From NCBI RefSeq assembly GCF_014297445.1, contig NZ_JACORU010000010.1:124001-188000 (forward strand): 64,000 nucleotides of DNA, read 5' to 3'. Each line of letters starts with the position of its first letter. Positions within the stretch are counted from its first letter, which is position 1. The translations under genes were made by a program, and so were the position numbers. This DNA comes from Ramlibacter albus (GTDB taxonomy: Bacteria > Pseudomonadota > Gammaproteobacteria > Burkholderiales > Burkholderiaceae_C). The notes below the pieces were generated by a model. That model had not been told where the DNA came from. It worked only from the letters and a program-made list of their open reading frames with translations, and made no database searches. Positions 9,130 to 17,706 of this stretch are shown piece by piece.

Positions 9130-9938
9130 TCGCCGCCGCCGCCGCCGCAGCCGCCCCCGCATCCGCCGCCGTCACCGCCGCCATCGCCGCCACCGTCGGA
9201 CGATGACGAAGACGACGCTTCGCCGCCGAAGCCATCGCCGTCGCCGCTGAAGCCGCCTTCGCTGCCGAAGTCCGTGCCGCAATGGACGATGGCATTGCCG
9301 GCCGCGACGGCGCGGCAGTCGGGCACGTAGTTGAAGCCGTTCTCGATGGCCAGCTTGCCGTCGAGCGCGAACAGCAGCGGCAAGCGGGTGGGCAGGCGCG
9401 GGTTGATCGCCTCGTCCCTGCAGCACCAGTACCAGGCCCGCCGCAACCCGTCGTTGTGCGTGGCCTGGCTGCCCAGCGCCTCCGACGGCGTGTGGTGCAG
9501 GAAGCGCCCGAGCACCAGCAGGCACCAGTTGCGGTAGCCCTGCGTGTGCAGGATGAACTCGTGCCACATCGCATCGACCACGCGCGAGGGCATGGCGACG
9601 AACTTGCCGCCCGCGTGGTTGCAGGCGAGGAAGAACTGCCGCAGGCCGCGCTCGACGAGGTCGGCGTCCTTCTGCGACAGGTGCGGGTAGGTGTCGCGCA
9701 GCTTGCGCTTGAGGAACTGCGGCAGCGGCGCTTCGCGGATCAGGCGCTCGCGTTTCCAGCGGGCCCACAAGGCGACCGCGACGACCACGACGAGCGAGAG
9801 CACGGCGAGGAAGACGGGGTTGCGGGGGAAAGGCCACTTGCCGGCCCAGACGCCGAAGAGCAGCACCGCCCACGCAGCCGCGACGAGCCACTTCACCCAG
9901 CCGGCATGCCGCAGTGCGTAACGCAGTCCCCGGTTCAC
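9126..9938 (-). CDS. Membrane protein with Gly-rich C-terminal tail (glycine-rich-domain type)
   Basis: 270 residues. Two hydrophobic segments lie at about 12-32 and 42-60, followed by a soluble domain with the signature VVDAMWHEFILHT, which I associate with the glycine-rich-domain-containing protein family, and then a tail of Ser, Asp, Gly and two Cys. Cys/Gly-rich tails of this kind end several poorly studied bacterial membrane proteins. The function is unknown. The first ATG gives a positive N-terminus before the first membrane span. It converges on the CBS gene with a 4-base overlap, and murB lies upstream on the same strand, 10 bases away. Confidence 0.75.
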   Translation of the reverse strand: MNRGLRYALRHAGWVKWLVAAAWAVLLFGVWAGKWPFPRNPVFLAVLSLVVVVAVALWARWKRERLIREAPLPQFLKRKLRDTYPHLSQKDADLVERGLRQFFLACNHAGGKFVAMPSRVVDAMWHEFILHTQGYRNWCLLVLGRFLHHTPSEALGSQATHNDGLRRAWYWCCRDEAINPRLPTRLPLLFALDGKLAIENGFNYVPDCRAVAAGNAIVHCGTDFGSEGGFSGDGDGFGGEASSSSSSDGGGDGGGDGGGCGGGCGGGGGD

Positions 9939-9948
9939 GGGGACGAGA

Positions 9949-10992
9949 TTACACGACCACCGGCTCCGGTTCCAGCCGGATGCCGAAGCGCTCGTAAACG
10001 CTGGTCTGGATCGCCCGCGCCAGCGTGACGACCTCGCCGCCGGTGGCGCCGCCGCGGTTCACCAGCACCAGCGCCTGTTTCTCGTACACGCCGGCCTTGC
10101 CCACCGACTTGCCCTTCCAGCCGCACGCGTCGATCAGCCAGCCGGCGGCCAGCTTCACGGTGCCGTCGGGCATGGGGTAGTGCACGATGCCGGGGTCGCG
10201 CGCGATGATGTCCTGGCACTGCTCCGGCGTGACGGTGGGGTTCTTGAAGAAGCTGCCCGCGTTGCCGATCACGCGCGGGTCCGGCAGCTTGGCGCTGCGG
10301 ATCGCGACGACCCAGTCGTAGACCTGGCGCGCGGTGGGGTGCTCGATGCCGGTCTCGGTCATCTTGCGCTGGATGTCGAGGTAGCCCAGCACCGGCTTCC
10401 ACGGCTTGGGCAGCTTCAGCCGCACCCGCAGGATCAGCGCGCGGCCCGCGAGCCCGAAGTCGTTGTCCTTGGCGGCCGCGTGCTTGAAGACGGAGTCGCG
10501 GTAGCCGAACGCGCACTGCCGTGCATCCAGCGTGAACACGCGGCCGGTCTGCAGGTCGATGGCGTCCAGCGAGTCGAACACGTCCTGCAGCTCGACCCCA
10601 TAGGCGCCGATGTTCTGCACGGGCGAGGCACCGACCGTGCCGGGGATCAGCGCGAGGTTCTCCACGCCACCGAAGCCCTGCTCCAGCGTCCATGTGACGA
10701 ACTCGTGCCAGTTCTCGCCGGCGCCGGCCTCGACCACGGCGGCCTTGGCGTCGTCGGACACGACGCGCTTGCCCATGATCTCGACCTTGAGCACCACGGC
10801 CTTGTTCACGTCCCCCGTCAGCACGATGTTGCTGCCGCCGCCGAGCACGAACTTCGGCTCGGGGCCCAGCTTCGGGTCCGCCAGCACGGCCGTCACGTCG
10901 GCCTCGCCCTTGACGCGCACGAGCGTGCGCGCCTTGGCGACGATGCCGAAGGTGTTGTGGGGCGCCAGCGAGACGTTCTGCTCAGCGATCAT
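9949..10992 (-). CDS. murB: UDP-N-acetylenolpyruvoylglucosamine reductase
   Basis: 347 residues, matching the longer E. coli-type enzyme. MurB uses NADPH and FAD to reduce UDP-GlcNAc-enolpyruvate to UDP-MurNAc in cytosolic peptidoglycan precursor synthesis. The N-terminal FAD domain holds VLGGGSNIVL and IPGTVGASPVQNIGAYG; GNAGSFFKNP contains the expected catalytic Ser, and the C-terminal FGIRLEPE the conserved Glu. The ATG of MIAEQNVSLAPHNTFG is chosen; an upstream in-frame ATG would run into the divergent yajQ start. Only 53 bases separate it from yajQ, so the promoters must be compact or overlapping. Confidence 0.95.
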   Translation of the reverse strand: MIAEQNVSLAPHNTFGIVAKARTLVRVKGEADVTAVLADPKLGPEPKFVLGGGSNIVLTGDVNKAVVLKVEIMGKRVVSDDAKAAVVEAGAGENWHEFVTWTLEQGFGGVENLALIPGTVGASPVQNIGAYGVELQDVFDSLDAIDLQTGRVFTLDARQCAFGYRDSVFKHAAAKDNDFGLAGRALILRVRLKLPKPWKPVLGYLDIQRKMTETGIEHPTARQVYDWVVAIRSAKLPDPRVIGNAGSFFKNPTVTPEQCQDIIARDPGIVHYPMPDGTVKLAAGWLIDACGWKGKSVGKAGVYEKQALVLVNRGGATGGEVVTLARAIQTSVYERFGIRLEPEPVVV

Positions 10993-11045
10993 GGGACAAT
11001 TGTGGCCCAAAGGAGGCGCGGGCCGGTGAGCCCCGAAGTCAGCCA

Positions 11046-11531
11046 ATGCCGTCATTTGATACCGTCTGCGAACCCAACATGGTCGAAGTGAAGAACGCCG
11101 TGGAGAACGCCGCCAAGGAGATCGGCACGCGTTTCGACTTCAAGGGCACTTCGGCCGCCATCGAGGTCAAGGAGAAGGAAATCACGCTTTACGGCGACGC
11201 CGATTTCCAGCTGCAGCAGGTGATGGACATCCTGGTGGGCAAGCTCGCCAAGCGCAGCGTCGACGTGCGCTTCCTCGACGCGGGCGACGTGCAGAAGGTC
11301 GGCGGCGACAAGGTCAAGCAGGTCGTGAAGGTGCGCAGCGGGATCGAGAGCGATGCGGCCAAGAAGATCCAGAAGCTCATCAAGGAGAGCAAGCTGAAGG
11401 TGCAGGCCTCCATCCAGGGCGACGCGGTGCGCGTCACCGGCGCCAAGCGGGACGACCTGCAGGCCGCGATGGCGATCGTGCGCAAGGAGATGGCGGACCT
11501 GCCGCTTTCCTTCTCCAACTTCCGGGACTGA
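11046..11531 (+). CDS. yajQ: YajQ-family nucleotide-binding protein
   Basis: 161 residues, full length for the family. Begins MPSFDTVCEPNMVEVKNA and ends LPLSFSNFRD, both hallmark ends of YajQ. It consists of two similar alpha/beta domains; relatives bind cyclic di-GMP or nucleotides, and in Xanthomonas the homologue affects virulence transcription. The protein is cytosolic. It is divergent from murB, and only two bases separate its stop from the next start, so it is likely cotranscribed with the protease gene. Confidence 0.93.
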   Translation: MPSFDTVCEPNMVEVKNAVENAAKEIGTRFDFKGTSAAIEVKEKEITLYGDADFQLQQVMDILVGKLAKRSVDVRFLDAGDVQKVGGDKVKQVVKVRSGIESDAAKKIQKLIKESKLKVQASIQGDAVRVTGAKRDDLQAAMAIVRKEMADLPLSFSNFRD

Positions 11532-11533
11532 CC

Positions 11534-12172
11534 ATGAAAGCCCACCTCGCGCTGGCGGCCCTGCTCCTTTGCAGTGGCGCCGGTGCGAGCTCCGTCGCGC
11601 TGCAAGGCACGCTCGGCACCAAGGCGCTGCTGATCGTCGACGGCACCACGCCCAAGCTGGTGGGCCCCGGCGAGTCGCACCAGGGGGTGAAGCTGATCTC
11701 CACCAGCAGCGACACGGCCGTCGTGGAGATCGAGGGCAAGCGCCACACCTTGCGCGTGGGCGACGCCCCCGCGAGCTGGGGCGGCGGGGGTGGCGCGGCC
11801 CGCGGCAACAAGATCGTGCTGCCGGTGGACCGCGGCGGGCATTTCATGGCGCAGGGCGCCATCAACGGCAAGGCCACCAAGTTCATGGTGGACACCGGCG
11901 CCACGTCGGTCGGCATCGGCGCGCCGGAGGCCGACCGGCTGGGCATCAACTACAAGGATGGCCGCGTCGTGCAGATGAACACGGCCAACGGCACGGCGCC
12001 CGCGTACGTGATCAAGCTGTCCTCGGTGCGCATCGGCGACGTGGAGGTCTACGACATCGAGGCCCTCGTGTCGCAGCAGCCGATGCCGTACGTGCTGCTG
12101 GGCAACTCCTTCCTGAACCGGTTCCAGATGCAGCGCACGAACGACCAGATGGTGCTGGAGCGCCGTTACTAA
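11534..12172 (+). CDS. Retropepsin-like aspartic protease, TIGR02281 type, exported
   Basis: 212 residues. An N-terminal signal peptide of about 18 residues (MKAHLALAALLLCSGAGA) suggests export to the periplasm. The region around residue 115 reads FMVDTGATSVGI, with the DTGA catalytic motif of single-domain retropepsin-like proteases; LLGNSFLNRF near the C-terminus is the usual second family motif. The substrate is unknown. It follows yajQ by two bases. A GC-rich repeat and then an MFS exporter gene lie downstream. Confidence 0.85.
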   Translation: MKAHLALAALLLCSGAGASSVALQGTLGTKALLIVDGTTPKLVGPGESHQGVKLISTSSDTAVVEIEGKRHTLRVGDAPASWGGGGGAARGNKIVLPVDRGGHFMAQGAINGKATKFMVDTGATSVGIGAPEADRLGINYKDGRVVQMNTANGTAPAYVIKLSSVRIGDVEVYDIEALVSQQPMPYVLLGNSFLNRFQMQRTNDQMVLERRY

Positions 12173-12178
12173 ATGGCC

Positions 12179-12253
12179 CCCACGCTCCCCGCTTCGCGAG
12201 GTTCGCTGCCCCCCGAGGGGGCTTCAGCCGCCTTGGGGCGGCCCGGCGGCAGC
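12179..12253. repeat. C-rich palindromic intergenic repeat of a Comamonadaceae-like type
   Basis: The short gap contains CGCTTCGCGAGG, then CCCCCCGAGGGGG and CTTGGGGCGGCCCGGCGG. This layout, with strong short palindromes, resembles a dispersed intergenic element I recall from Comamonadaceae genomes. No second copy was found in the window. It can fold into hairpins between the protease and MFS genes and may attenuate transcription. Confidence 0.55.
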
Positions 12254-12255
12254 TG

Positions 12256-13845
12256 ATGGCCGCTGCCGCCCCCGCTGAAAAGCAAACCTCCTTCGGCCCG
12301 CTGAAGTCACCGGTCTTCCGGATCCTGTGGCTCACGTGGCTGGCCGCCAACACCACGATGTGGATGAACGACGTGGCGGCCGCATGGCTGATGACGTCGC
12401 TCGGCCCGTCGCCGCTGTGGGTGGCGCTGGTGCAGACCGCGTCGACGCTGCCGGTATTCGTGCTGGGCCTGCCCAGCGGCGCATGGGCGGACATCCTGGA
12501 CCGCAAGCGCTATTTCATGATGACGCAGTTCTGGGTGGCCGGCGTGGCCGTCGTGCTGTGCGTCGTGATCATGGCGGGTTGGATCACCGCGCCGCTGCTG
12601 CTCGCCCTGACGTTTGCGAACGGCATCGGACTCGCGCTGCGCTGGCCGGTGTTCGCGGCGATCATCCCGGAGATCGTGCCGCGGCACCACTTGCCGCAGG
12701 CGCTGGCGCTCAACGGCGTGGCCATGAATGCCTCGCGCATCGTCGGGCCGCTGGTGGCGGGCGCCGTGATCGCGAGCGTCGGCAGTGCCTGGGTGTTCGT
12801 GCTCAACGCGGTGCTCTCGGTCATTGCCGGCGTGATCGTGATGCAGTGGCGGCGCGAGCACCACGAAAGCCCCTTGGGCCGCGAACGCCTCACCAGCGCG
12901 ATGCGCGTAGGGCTGCAGTACGTGTGGCAGTCCAGCCGCATGCGCGCGATCCTCGTGCGCATCTCGCTGTTCTTCCTGCACTCGACCGCACTGATGGCGC
13001 TGCTGCCGCTGGTGGCCAGGAGCATGCCCGGCGGGCAGGCCGGCACCTTCACCGTGCTGCTGGCGTCGATGGGCGTGGGCGCCATCATCGCGGCGATCAC
13101 CATGCCGTACATCCGCCAGTCGCTGCCCTTGCAGCCGCGCGTGCTGCTGGGCACGGCCATCCAGTCGGTCTGCGCCATCGTCGTGGCGTTCGCGCCGAAC
13201 ATCTACGTGGCCGCGCCGGCAATGGCGCTGTCCGGCGCGGCGTGGATCACGGTGGCGAACTCGCTCACGGTCGCCGCGCAGATGGCGCTGCCCGACTGGG
13301 TGCGCGCCCGTGGCATGTCGATCTACCAGATGGCGCTGATGGGCTCCACCGCGGCCGGCGCGGCGCTGTGGGGGCAGATCGCGACGTGGACCAACATCCA
13401 CGAGAGCCTGGGCATCTCCGCGGTGTCGTCGGTGGTGCTGATGGCGCTCGCGCAGCGCGTGGTGGTGGACCGCGGCATGCTGGAGGACATCACGCCTTCG
13501 CGGGTGTTCAAGGTGCCCGAGATGCAGGCGCCGCCACGCGAGGGGCGCATCCAGGTCACCATCGAATACCGCATCGACCCGGCACGCGCCGGGGAATTCG
13601 TGGCGCTGATGCAGCAGAGCCGCCGCAGCCGCATGCGGCAGGGCGCGCTGGACTGGCAGCTGCTGCACGACCTGTACGAGCCCTCGCGTTATGTGGAGCA
13701 GATCGTCGACGAGTCGTGGACGGAGCACCTGCGCCGCTTCGACCGTGTGAGCGCGGAGGACGTGAAGATCCGCGATGCGAAGCTGGCCTTCCACATCGGC
13801 GAGGAGCCGCCGGTGGTGACGCGCTTCCTGGTCGAGCGCGAATAG
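12256..13845 (+). CDS. MFS transporter, MFS_3 (transmembrane secretion effector) type with C-terminal ABM-like domain
   Basis: 529 residues. About twelve hydrophobic segments span residues 25-410, with an MFS-type loop GAWADILDRKR after the second pair. The last about 110 residues (from RIQVTIEYRIDPARAGEF) are soluble and resemble an antibiotic-biosynthesis-monooxygenase-like fold, an arrangement known in the MFS_3 group. The ATG at MAAAAPAEK is used; longer frames extend into the repeat and the protease gene. An inner-membrane exporter role is likely, substrate unknown. Its stop abuts the opposing gene's stop (TAGCTA). Confidence 0.85.
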   Translation: MAAAAPAEKQTSFGPLKSPVFRILWLTWLAANTTMWMNDVAAAWLMTSLGPSPLWVALVQTASTLPVFVLGLPSGAWADILDRKRYFMMTQFWVAGVAVVLCVVIMAGWITAPLLLALTFANGIGLALRWPVFAAIIPEIVPRHHLPQALALNGVAMNASRIVGPLVAGAVIASVGSAWVFVLNAVLSVIAGVIVMQWRREHHESPLGRERLTSAMRVGLQYVWQSSRMRAILVRISLFFLHSTALMALLPLVARSMPGGQAGTFTVLLASMGVGAIIAAITMPYIRQSLPLQPRVLLGTAIQSVCAIVVAFAPNIYVAAPAMALSGAAWITVANSLTVAAQMALPDWVRARGMSIYQMALMGSTAAGAALWGQIATWTNIHESLGISAVSSVVLMALAQRVVVDRGMLEDITPSRVFKVPEMQAPPREGRIQVTIEYRIDPARAGEFVALMQQSRRSRMRQGALDWQLLHDLYEPSRYVEQIVDESWTEHLRRFDRVSAEDVKIRDAKLAFHIGEEPPVVTRFLVERE

Positions 13846-15438
13846 CTACGCGCGGCCCTTCGGCATGGGCACCATCACCGGTTGCCCCGGGGCCGTGCAC
13901 CCCATGTCGCAGCACTTGCCCGGCTGCCGGTGCTGCGTGATCGGGCGCTTCGGGTCCTCGGCGACACCGCGCTCCAGCAGGCGTTCCACCAGCTCAACCT
14001 TGTTGCCCACCGGGTAGTTGCGCCAGATCTCCTGCTTCATCGCGGCAGGCGAGCCGCCGCCGTGCAGGCTGATCATGCTGTACCAGCCGCCCTGGTAGCC
14101 GGCCGTCAGGTCCTCGATGAAGCGCGCAGTCTGGATGCGCTGCTCGTAAGGCACGTTCGGGTTGGCGCGCAGCACTTCGGAGAGGCGTGCCCCGGTCTCG
14201 GGGTTGTGGTCCTCGTCCGGCCCCGGAAGCGTCACGACCAGCCCGCCGCTCACGTAGTGCGCGATGCGATGCATGTCGTAGATCTGCGTGGCCAGCAGCA
14301 GCTTGCCGATGTTGGAGAACACCGCATCCGGCATGAACGTGTGGCTGTGCTCGTCCGCCTTGCCGTACACGCTGGCCGCGACGCCGCACGCATAGAAGCC
14401 TTCGGTGATCTTGATCAGCTCCACCATCTGCTCGCGCAGGTGCGTCTCGCGCCCGGGGTCGAAGCCGTTCGCCTCGCACATCAGGGCACCGGCACCGATC
14501 AGCAGGTCACCGAAGCCCGCGCGCGCGCCGATGCAGGTGTGGCGGTGGTGCGTGGCGTAGCTGTAGGTGAGGTGGTGGCTGTGCTCCCACTCGCCGGCGT
14601 AGAACACGTTCTCCCAAGGCACGAACACCTTGTCGAACAAACAGGTGCCGGTGCTCTGGCCGTACTTGCGCGAGAACAGCGCATCGCCGTGCTCCAGCTT
14701 CTCGCCGGGCCGGCCGGCGGGGCGCGCGACGATCGTGAGGCCGGGCGCGTCGACCGGCACGGCGCAGCAGACCGCGAAGTCGGCATCCGCCTCGTCCATG
14801 TTGCGGCAGGGCATGACCAGCAGCTCGTGCACGTACGGCGCGCTCGTCACGATCGCCTTCGCGCCGGAAATGACGATGCCCTTCGCGTTGCGCTCCACGA
14901 CGTGCACGTAGCTGTCGATGTTGGCCTGCTCGTGCGGGCGCTTGCTGCGGTCGCCCTTTGCGTCCGTCATCGCGACGCCGAGCGTCAGGTCCTGGTCCTG
15001 CACGCGGTGCAGGTAGTCGAGGAAGCGGGCCGTGTGTTCGCGCGTGCCCTTCGCGTCGTCGATGCGCGCGCAGACCTGCCCGAGCGCGTTGAGCGCGTCG
15101 TGCGTGAGGTAGCGTTGCGCGCAGCCCGTCTCCTGGCACACGAGCCGCACCGCCTCCAGTTTGTTGAGCAGGTCGCCCGCCGACGTGTCGATGTGCGTGA
15201 GGCGGTTGACGCGCTTGCCGCTGGTTTGTTGTACCGCGGTCATCAGCGGCGCGTACTCGTCCTTCAGCGCGTAGTCGTAGGTGAGCGCAATCGCATTGAT
15301 GCCGGGCCGGAAGGCGGGCTCGTCGGCCACCGACTCGACCTTTCGGCCGTCCACAAAGACATTCGGCTTATACCGGTGCAGCGATTCGCGGAACTCCTCG
15401 CCGGACATCAGCAGCGAGGTGGCGGCGGGAGCGTTCAT
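13846..15438 (-). CDS. HpaB / 4-hydroxybutyryl-CoA dehydratase superfamily protein, probable flavin-dependent oxygenase
   Basis: 530 residues with LMSGEEFRESL at the N-terminus, NIDSYVHVVERN, FDKVFVPWENVF and HHRHTCIGARAGFGD, all typical of the HpaB/PvcC/AbfD fold, which binds FAD. In 4-hydroxybutyryl-CoA dehydratase two Cys pairs and a His hold a 4Fe-4S cluster; here the positions I align with the second and third Cys are Tyr110 and Ala305, so a dehydratase role is unlikely and monooxygenation of a phenolic or CoA substrate is more likely. AAGGAGACAGGC precedes the ATG. It is the last gene of the minus-strand run after plsY (27-base gap). No HpaC-like reductase is nearby. Confidence 0.8.
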   Translation of the reverse strand: MNAPAATSLLMSGEEFRESLHRYKPNVFVDGRKVESVADEPAFRPGINAIALTYDYALKDEYAPLMTAVQQTSGKRVNRLTHIDTSAGDLLNKLEAVRLVCQETGCAQRYLTHDALNALGQVCARIDDAKGTREHTARFLDYLHRVQDQDLTLGVAMTDAKGDRSKRPHEQANIDSYVHVVERNAKGIVISGAKAIVTSAPYVHELLVMPCRNMDEADADFAVCCAVPVDAPGLTIVARPAGRPGEKLEHGDALFSRKYGQSTGTCLFDKVFVPWENVFYAGEWEHSHHLTYSYATHHRHTCIGARAGFGDLLIGAGALMCEANGFDPGRETHLREQMVELIKITEGFYACGVAASVYGKADEHSHTFMPDAVFSNIGKLLLATQIYDMHRIAHYVSGGLVVTLPGPDEDHNPETGARLSEVLRANPNVPYEQRIQTARFIEDLTAGYQGGWYSMISLHGGGSPAAMKQEIWRNYPVGNKVELVERLLERGVAEDPKRPITQHRQPGKCCDMGCTAPGQPVMVPMPKGRA

Positions 15439-15465
15439 GCCTGTCTCCTTTGATGGAGACGCAGT

Positions 15466-16098
15466 CTACGCTTTCGCCTTGCTCCCCAGCTTCGACTCCT
15501 TGCCTTGCAGCAGCCGCCCGATGTTCTCGCGGTGCCGCCACGCGAGCAGCAGCGCCATCACGAACAGCGCACCCGCCACGACGGTTTCGGCGTACCACTT
15601 CGGGCCGCTCGCGATGACGTAGAACACCGGCGCGAACACCGCCGACACCAGCGAGGCGAGCGACGAGTAGCGGAAGAAGAAGGCGATGATGATCCACGTC
15701 ACGCCGGTGGCCACGCCCAGCAGCCAGTCGATGCCGAACACCACGCCGATGAACGTGGCCACGCCCTTGCCACCCTTGAAGCGGAAGTACACAGGGTAGA
15801 GGTGCCCCAGGAAAGCGGCGAGCGCCACCATGGCCAGCGTGCGTTCGCCCAGCCCGAACGAGGGGCCGTACAGCTTGACGAGCAGCACCGGCACGAAGCC
15901 CTTGAGCGCATCGAGCAGCAGCGTGACGACGGCCGCAGCCTTGCTGCCGGAGCGCAGCACGTTGGTGGCGCCGGGGTTCTTGCTGCCGAAGGTGCGCGGG
16001 TCGGCCAGGCCCATGGCCTTGCTCACGATGACCGCGAAGGCGAGCGAGCCCACCAGGTAGGCCGCGAGCACTGCGAGGAAGGGGTAGAACGCTTGCAC
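15466..16098 (-). CDS. plsY: Acyl-phosphate glycerol-3-phosphate acyltransferase
   Basis: 210 residues, usual size. PlsY transfers the acyl group from acyl-phosphate to glycerol-3-phosphate at the inner membrane, the first step of phospholipid synthesis. Five hydrophobic segments are visible with the three family motifs: GSLAFA, then GSKNPGATNVLR (phosphate binding), and GHLYPVYFRFKGGKGVATFIG. A GTG start (VQAFYPFLAV) is chosen because it puts the first membrane span at the N-terminus and sits 5 bases after the ybaK stop. It lies in one operon with ybaK and the aldo/keto reductase. Confidence 0.94.
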   Translation of the reverse strand: MQAFYPFLAVLAAYLVGSLAFAVIVSKAMGLADPRTFGSKNPGATNVLRSGSKAAAVVTLLLDALKGFVPVLLVKLYGPSFGLGERTLAMVALAAFLGHLYPVYFRFKGGKGVATFIGVVFGIDWLLGVATGVTWIIIAFFFRYSSLASLVSAVFAPVFYVIASGPKWYAETVVAGALFVMALLLAWRHRENIGRLLQGKESKLGSKAKA

Positions 16099-16103
16099 GG
16101 GCG

Positions 16104-16595
16104 CTATTCTGCCAGCGCGCAGTTCACGGGCTTGGCGCCGAGCAGCTGCACGCAAACCTGCGGCTCGATGCCGACGAGGTAGCCGCGGCGTCCGCCGTTG
16201 ATGGCGATCTTCGGCAGCGCGAGGATCGTCTCCTCGACGTACACGGGCATCTGCTTGCGTGTGCCGAAGGGCGAAGTGCCGCCCACGAGGTAGCCGCTGT
16301 GGCGGTTGGCCACTTCGGGCTTGCAGGGCTGCACGGACTTGGCGCCGATCTGGCGCGCGAGGTTCTTGGTCGAGACGGTGCGGTTGCCGTGCATCAGCAC
16401 GACGAGGGGCCTCGCCTTCTCGTCTTCCATGATCAAGGTCTTGACCACGGTGAACGGGTCGAAGCCCAGCACCTCGGCGCTGTGCTGCGCGCCGCCATGT
16501 TCGAGGTACTCGTACGGGTGCTCGGTGTAGGCGACGCCCGCCGCCTTGAGCATCGCCGTGGCGGGGGTTTCGCTGACGTGGTCCTTCTTCGCCAT
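16104..16595 (-). CDS. ybaK: Cys-tRNA(Pro)/Cys-tRNA(Cys) deacylase
   Basis: 163 residues. YbaK hydrolyses misacylated Cys-tRNA(Pro) in trans during translation. The sequence shows the INS-type fold with TPATAMLKAAGV, EVLGFDPFTVVKTLI, LARQIGAKSV, GYLVGGTSPFGTRKQMPVYV and GGRRGYLVGI, which match the YbaK/EbsC family end to end; Lys in VVKTLI is the expected catalytic residue. Its ATG overlaps the TGA of the upstream reductase by one base (TGATG), suggesting translational coupling. Confidence 0.93.
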   Translation of the reverse strand: MAKKDHVSETPATAMLKAAGVAYTEHPYEYLEHGGAQHSAEVLGFDPFTVVKTLIMEDEKARPLVVLMHGNRTVSTKNLARQIGAKSVQPCKPEVANRHSGYLVGGTSPFGTRKQMPVYVEETILALPKIAINGGRRGYLVGIEPQVCVQLLGAKPVNCALAE

Positions 16596-17662
16596 CAGTG
16601 GGCGGGGTCGCGCATGTCCCAGCGGAGCTTGTCGATTTCGGCGAGGACATCCGCGGAGAGACCCGTTCCCCACGCGTCGATGTCCTCTTCGAGCTGCGCC
16701 AGCGAGGTCACGCCGATGATCGTGCTCGCCACCTGCCACTTGGTGTAGCAGAAGGCCAGCGCCATCTGCGTGGGCGTCATGCCCAGCTTGCGCGCGAGGT
16801 TGTTGTAGTGCTTCGCAACTGAGAGCGCATCGGCACGACCCCATCGCCCGTCGCGGACCGACTGGAACTGGCCGAGGCGCGTGCGGCGGTCGGTCTTCGG
16901 CCCGTCGAGGCCGGTCACGTCGTACTTGCCGGTGAGCAGCCCGAAGGCCAGCGGCGAATAAGCGAGCAGCGACACGCCGAGCCGATGCATCGTCTCGTCC
17001 AGGCCGTTCTCCACGTGGCCGCGGCTGACGAGGCAGTACGGGTTCTGCACCGTCACCACGCGCGGCAAGCCGTGCTGTTCCGCGATCCGCACGAATTCGT
17101 GCAATCCGTACGGCGTCTCGTTCGACAGGCCGATCCAGCGGATCTTGCCCTCCTTCACGAGCCGGCCCATCGCCTCGAGCTGCTCGAGGATGGGCGTGGA
17201 GTCCGGCTTGTCCTTCGCCGGGTCGAAGTAAAGCGCGCCGAACATCGGCACATTGCGCTCGGGCCAGTGGATCTGGTACAGGTCGATCGCGTCCGTCTTC
17301 AGCCGGCGCAGCGACCCTTCGCAGGACGCGATGATGTCCGCGCCCGTCATGCCGCTGCCGGAGCGCACCCACGGCATGCCGCGCGAGGGGCCGGCGACCT
17401 TGGTCGCCAGCACGATCTTCTGGCGCATGCCGGGCCGCGCCGTGAGCCAGTTGCCGATGATGGTTTCGGTGGCGCCGAACGTCTCCTTGCGGGCCGGCAC
17501 CGAGTACATCTCGGCCGTGTCGATGAAATTGATGCCGCGCGCGATGGCGCGGTCGAGGATGGCATGGGCGTCGGGTTCGGCGACCTGCTCGCCGAAGGTC
17601 ATGGTGCCCAGGCAGATGGGCGTGACCTGCAGGTCGGAGCGGCCGAGCTGGATGTTTCGCAT
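16595..17662 (-). CDS. Aldo/keto reductase, Tas-like
   Basis: 355 residues, a TIM-barrel NADPH-dependent oxidoreductase of the Tas/YghZ-like branch. The catalytic tetrad is readable: Asp and Tyr in FIDTAEMYS, Lys in LATKVAG, His in YQIHWPER. The ending SLAQLEEDIDAW is typical of Tas-type enzymes. The physiological substrate is unknown. First gene of a minus-strand operon (reductase, ybaK, plsY, HpaB-like); the 44-base gap to the divergent nei-type gene must hold its promoter. Confidence 0.92.
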   Translation of the reverse strand: MRNIQLGRSDLQVTPICLGTMTFGEQVAEPDAHAILDRAIARGINFIDTAEMYSVPARKETFGATETIIGNWLTARPGMRQKIVLATKVAGPSRGMPWVRSGSGMTGADIIASCEGSLRRLKTDAIDLYQIHWPERNVPMFGALYFDPAKDKPDSTPILEQLEAMGRLVKEGKIRWIGLSNETPYGLHEFVRIAEQHGLPRVVTVQNPYCLVSRGHVENGLDETMHRLGVSLLAYSPLAFGLLTGKYDVTGLDGPKTDRRTRLGQFQSVRDGRWGRADALSVAKHYNNLARKLGMTPTQMALAFCYTKWQVASTIIGVTSLAQLEEDIDAWGTGLSADVLAEIDKLRWDMRDPAH

Positions 17663-17706
17663 CTGGCTGACAGGCTGTTCGCGTGGTTGAGGGCAGCATC
17701 TTAGCC

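Noticed and set aside
13846..15438. Annotation as 4-hydroxybutyryl-CoA dehydratase
   Set aside because: Aligned Fe-S ligand positions hold Tyr and Ala, so only the superfamily call is kept.
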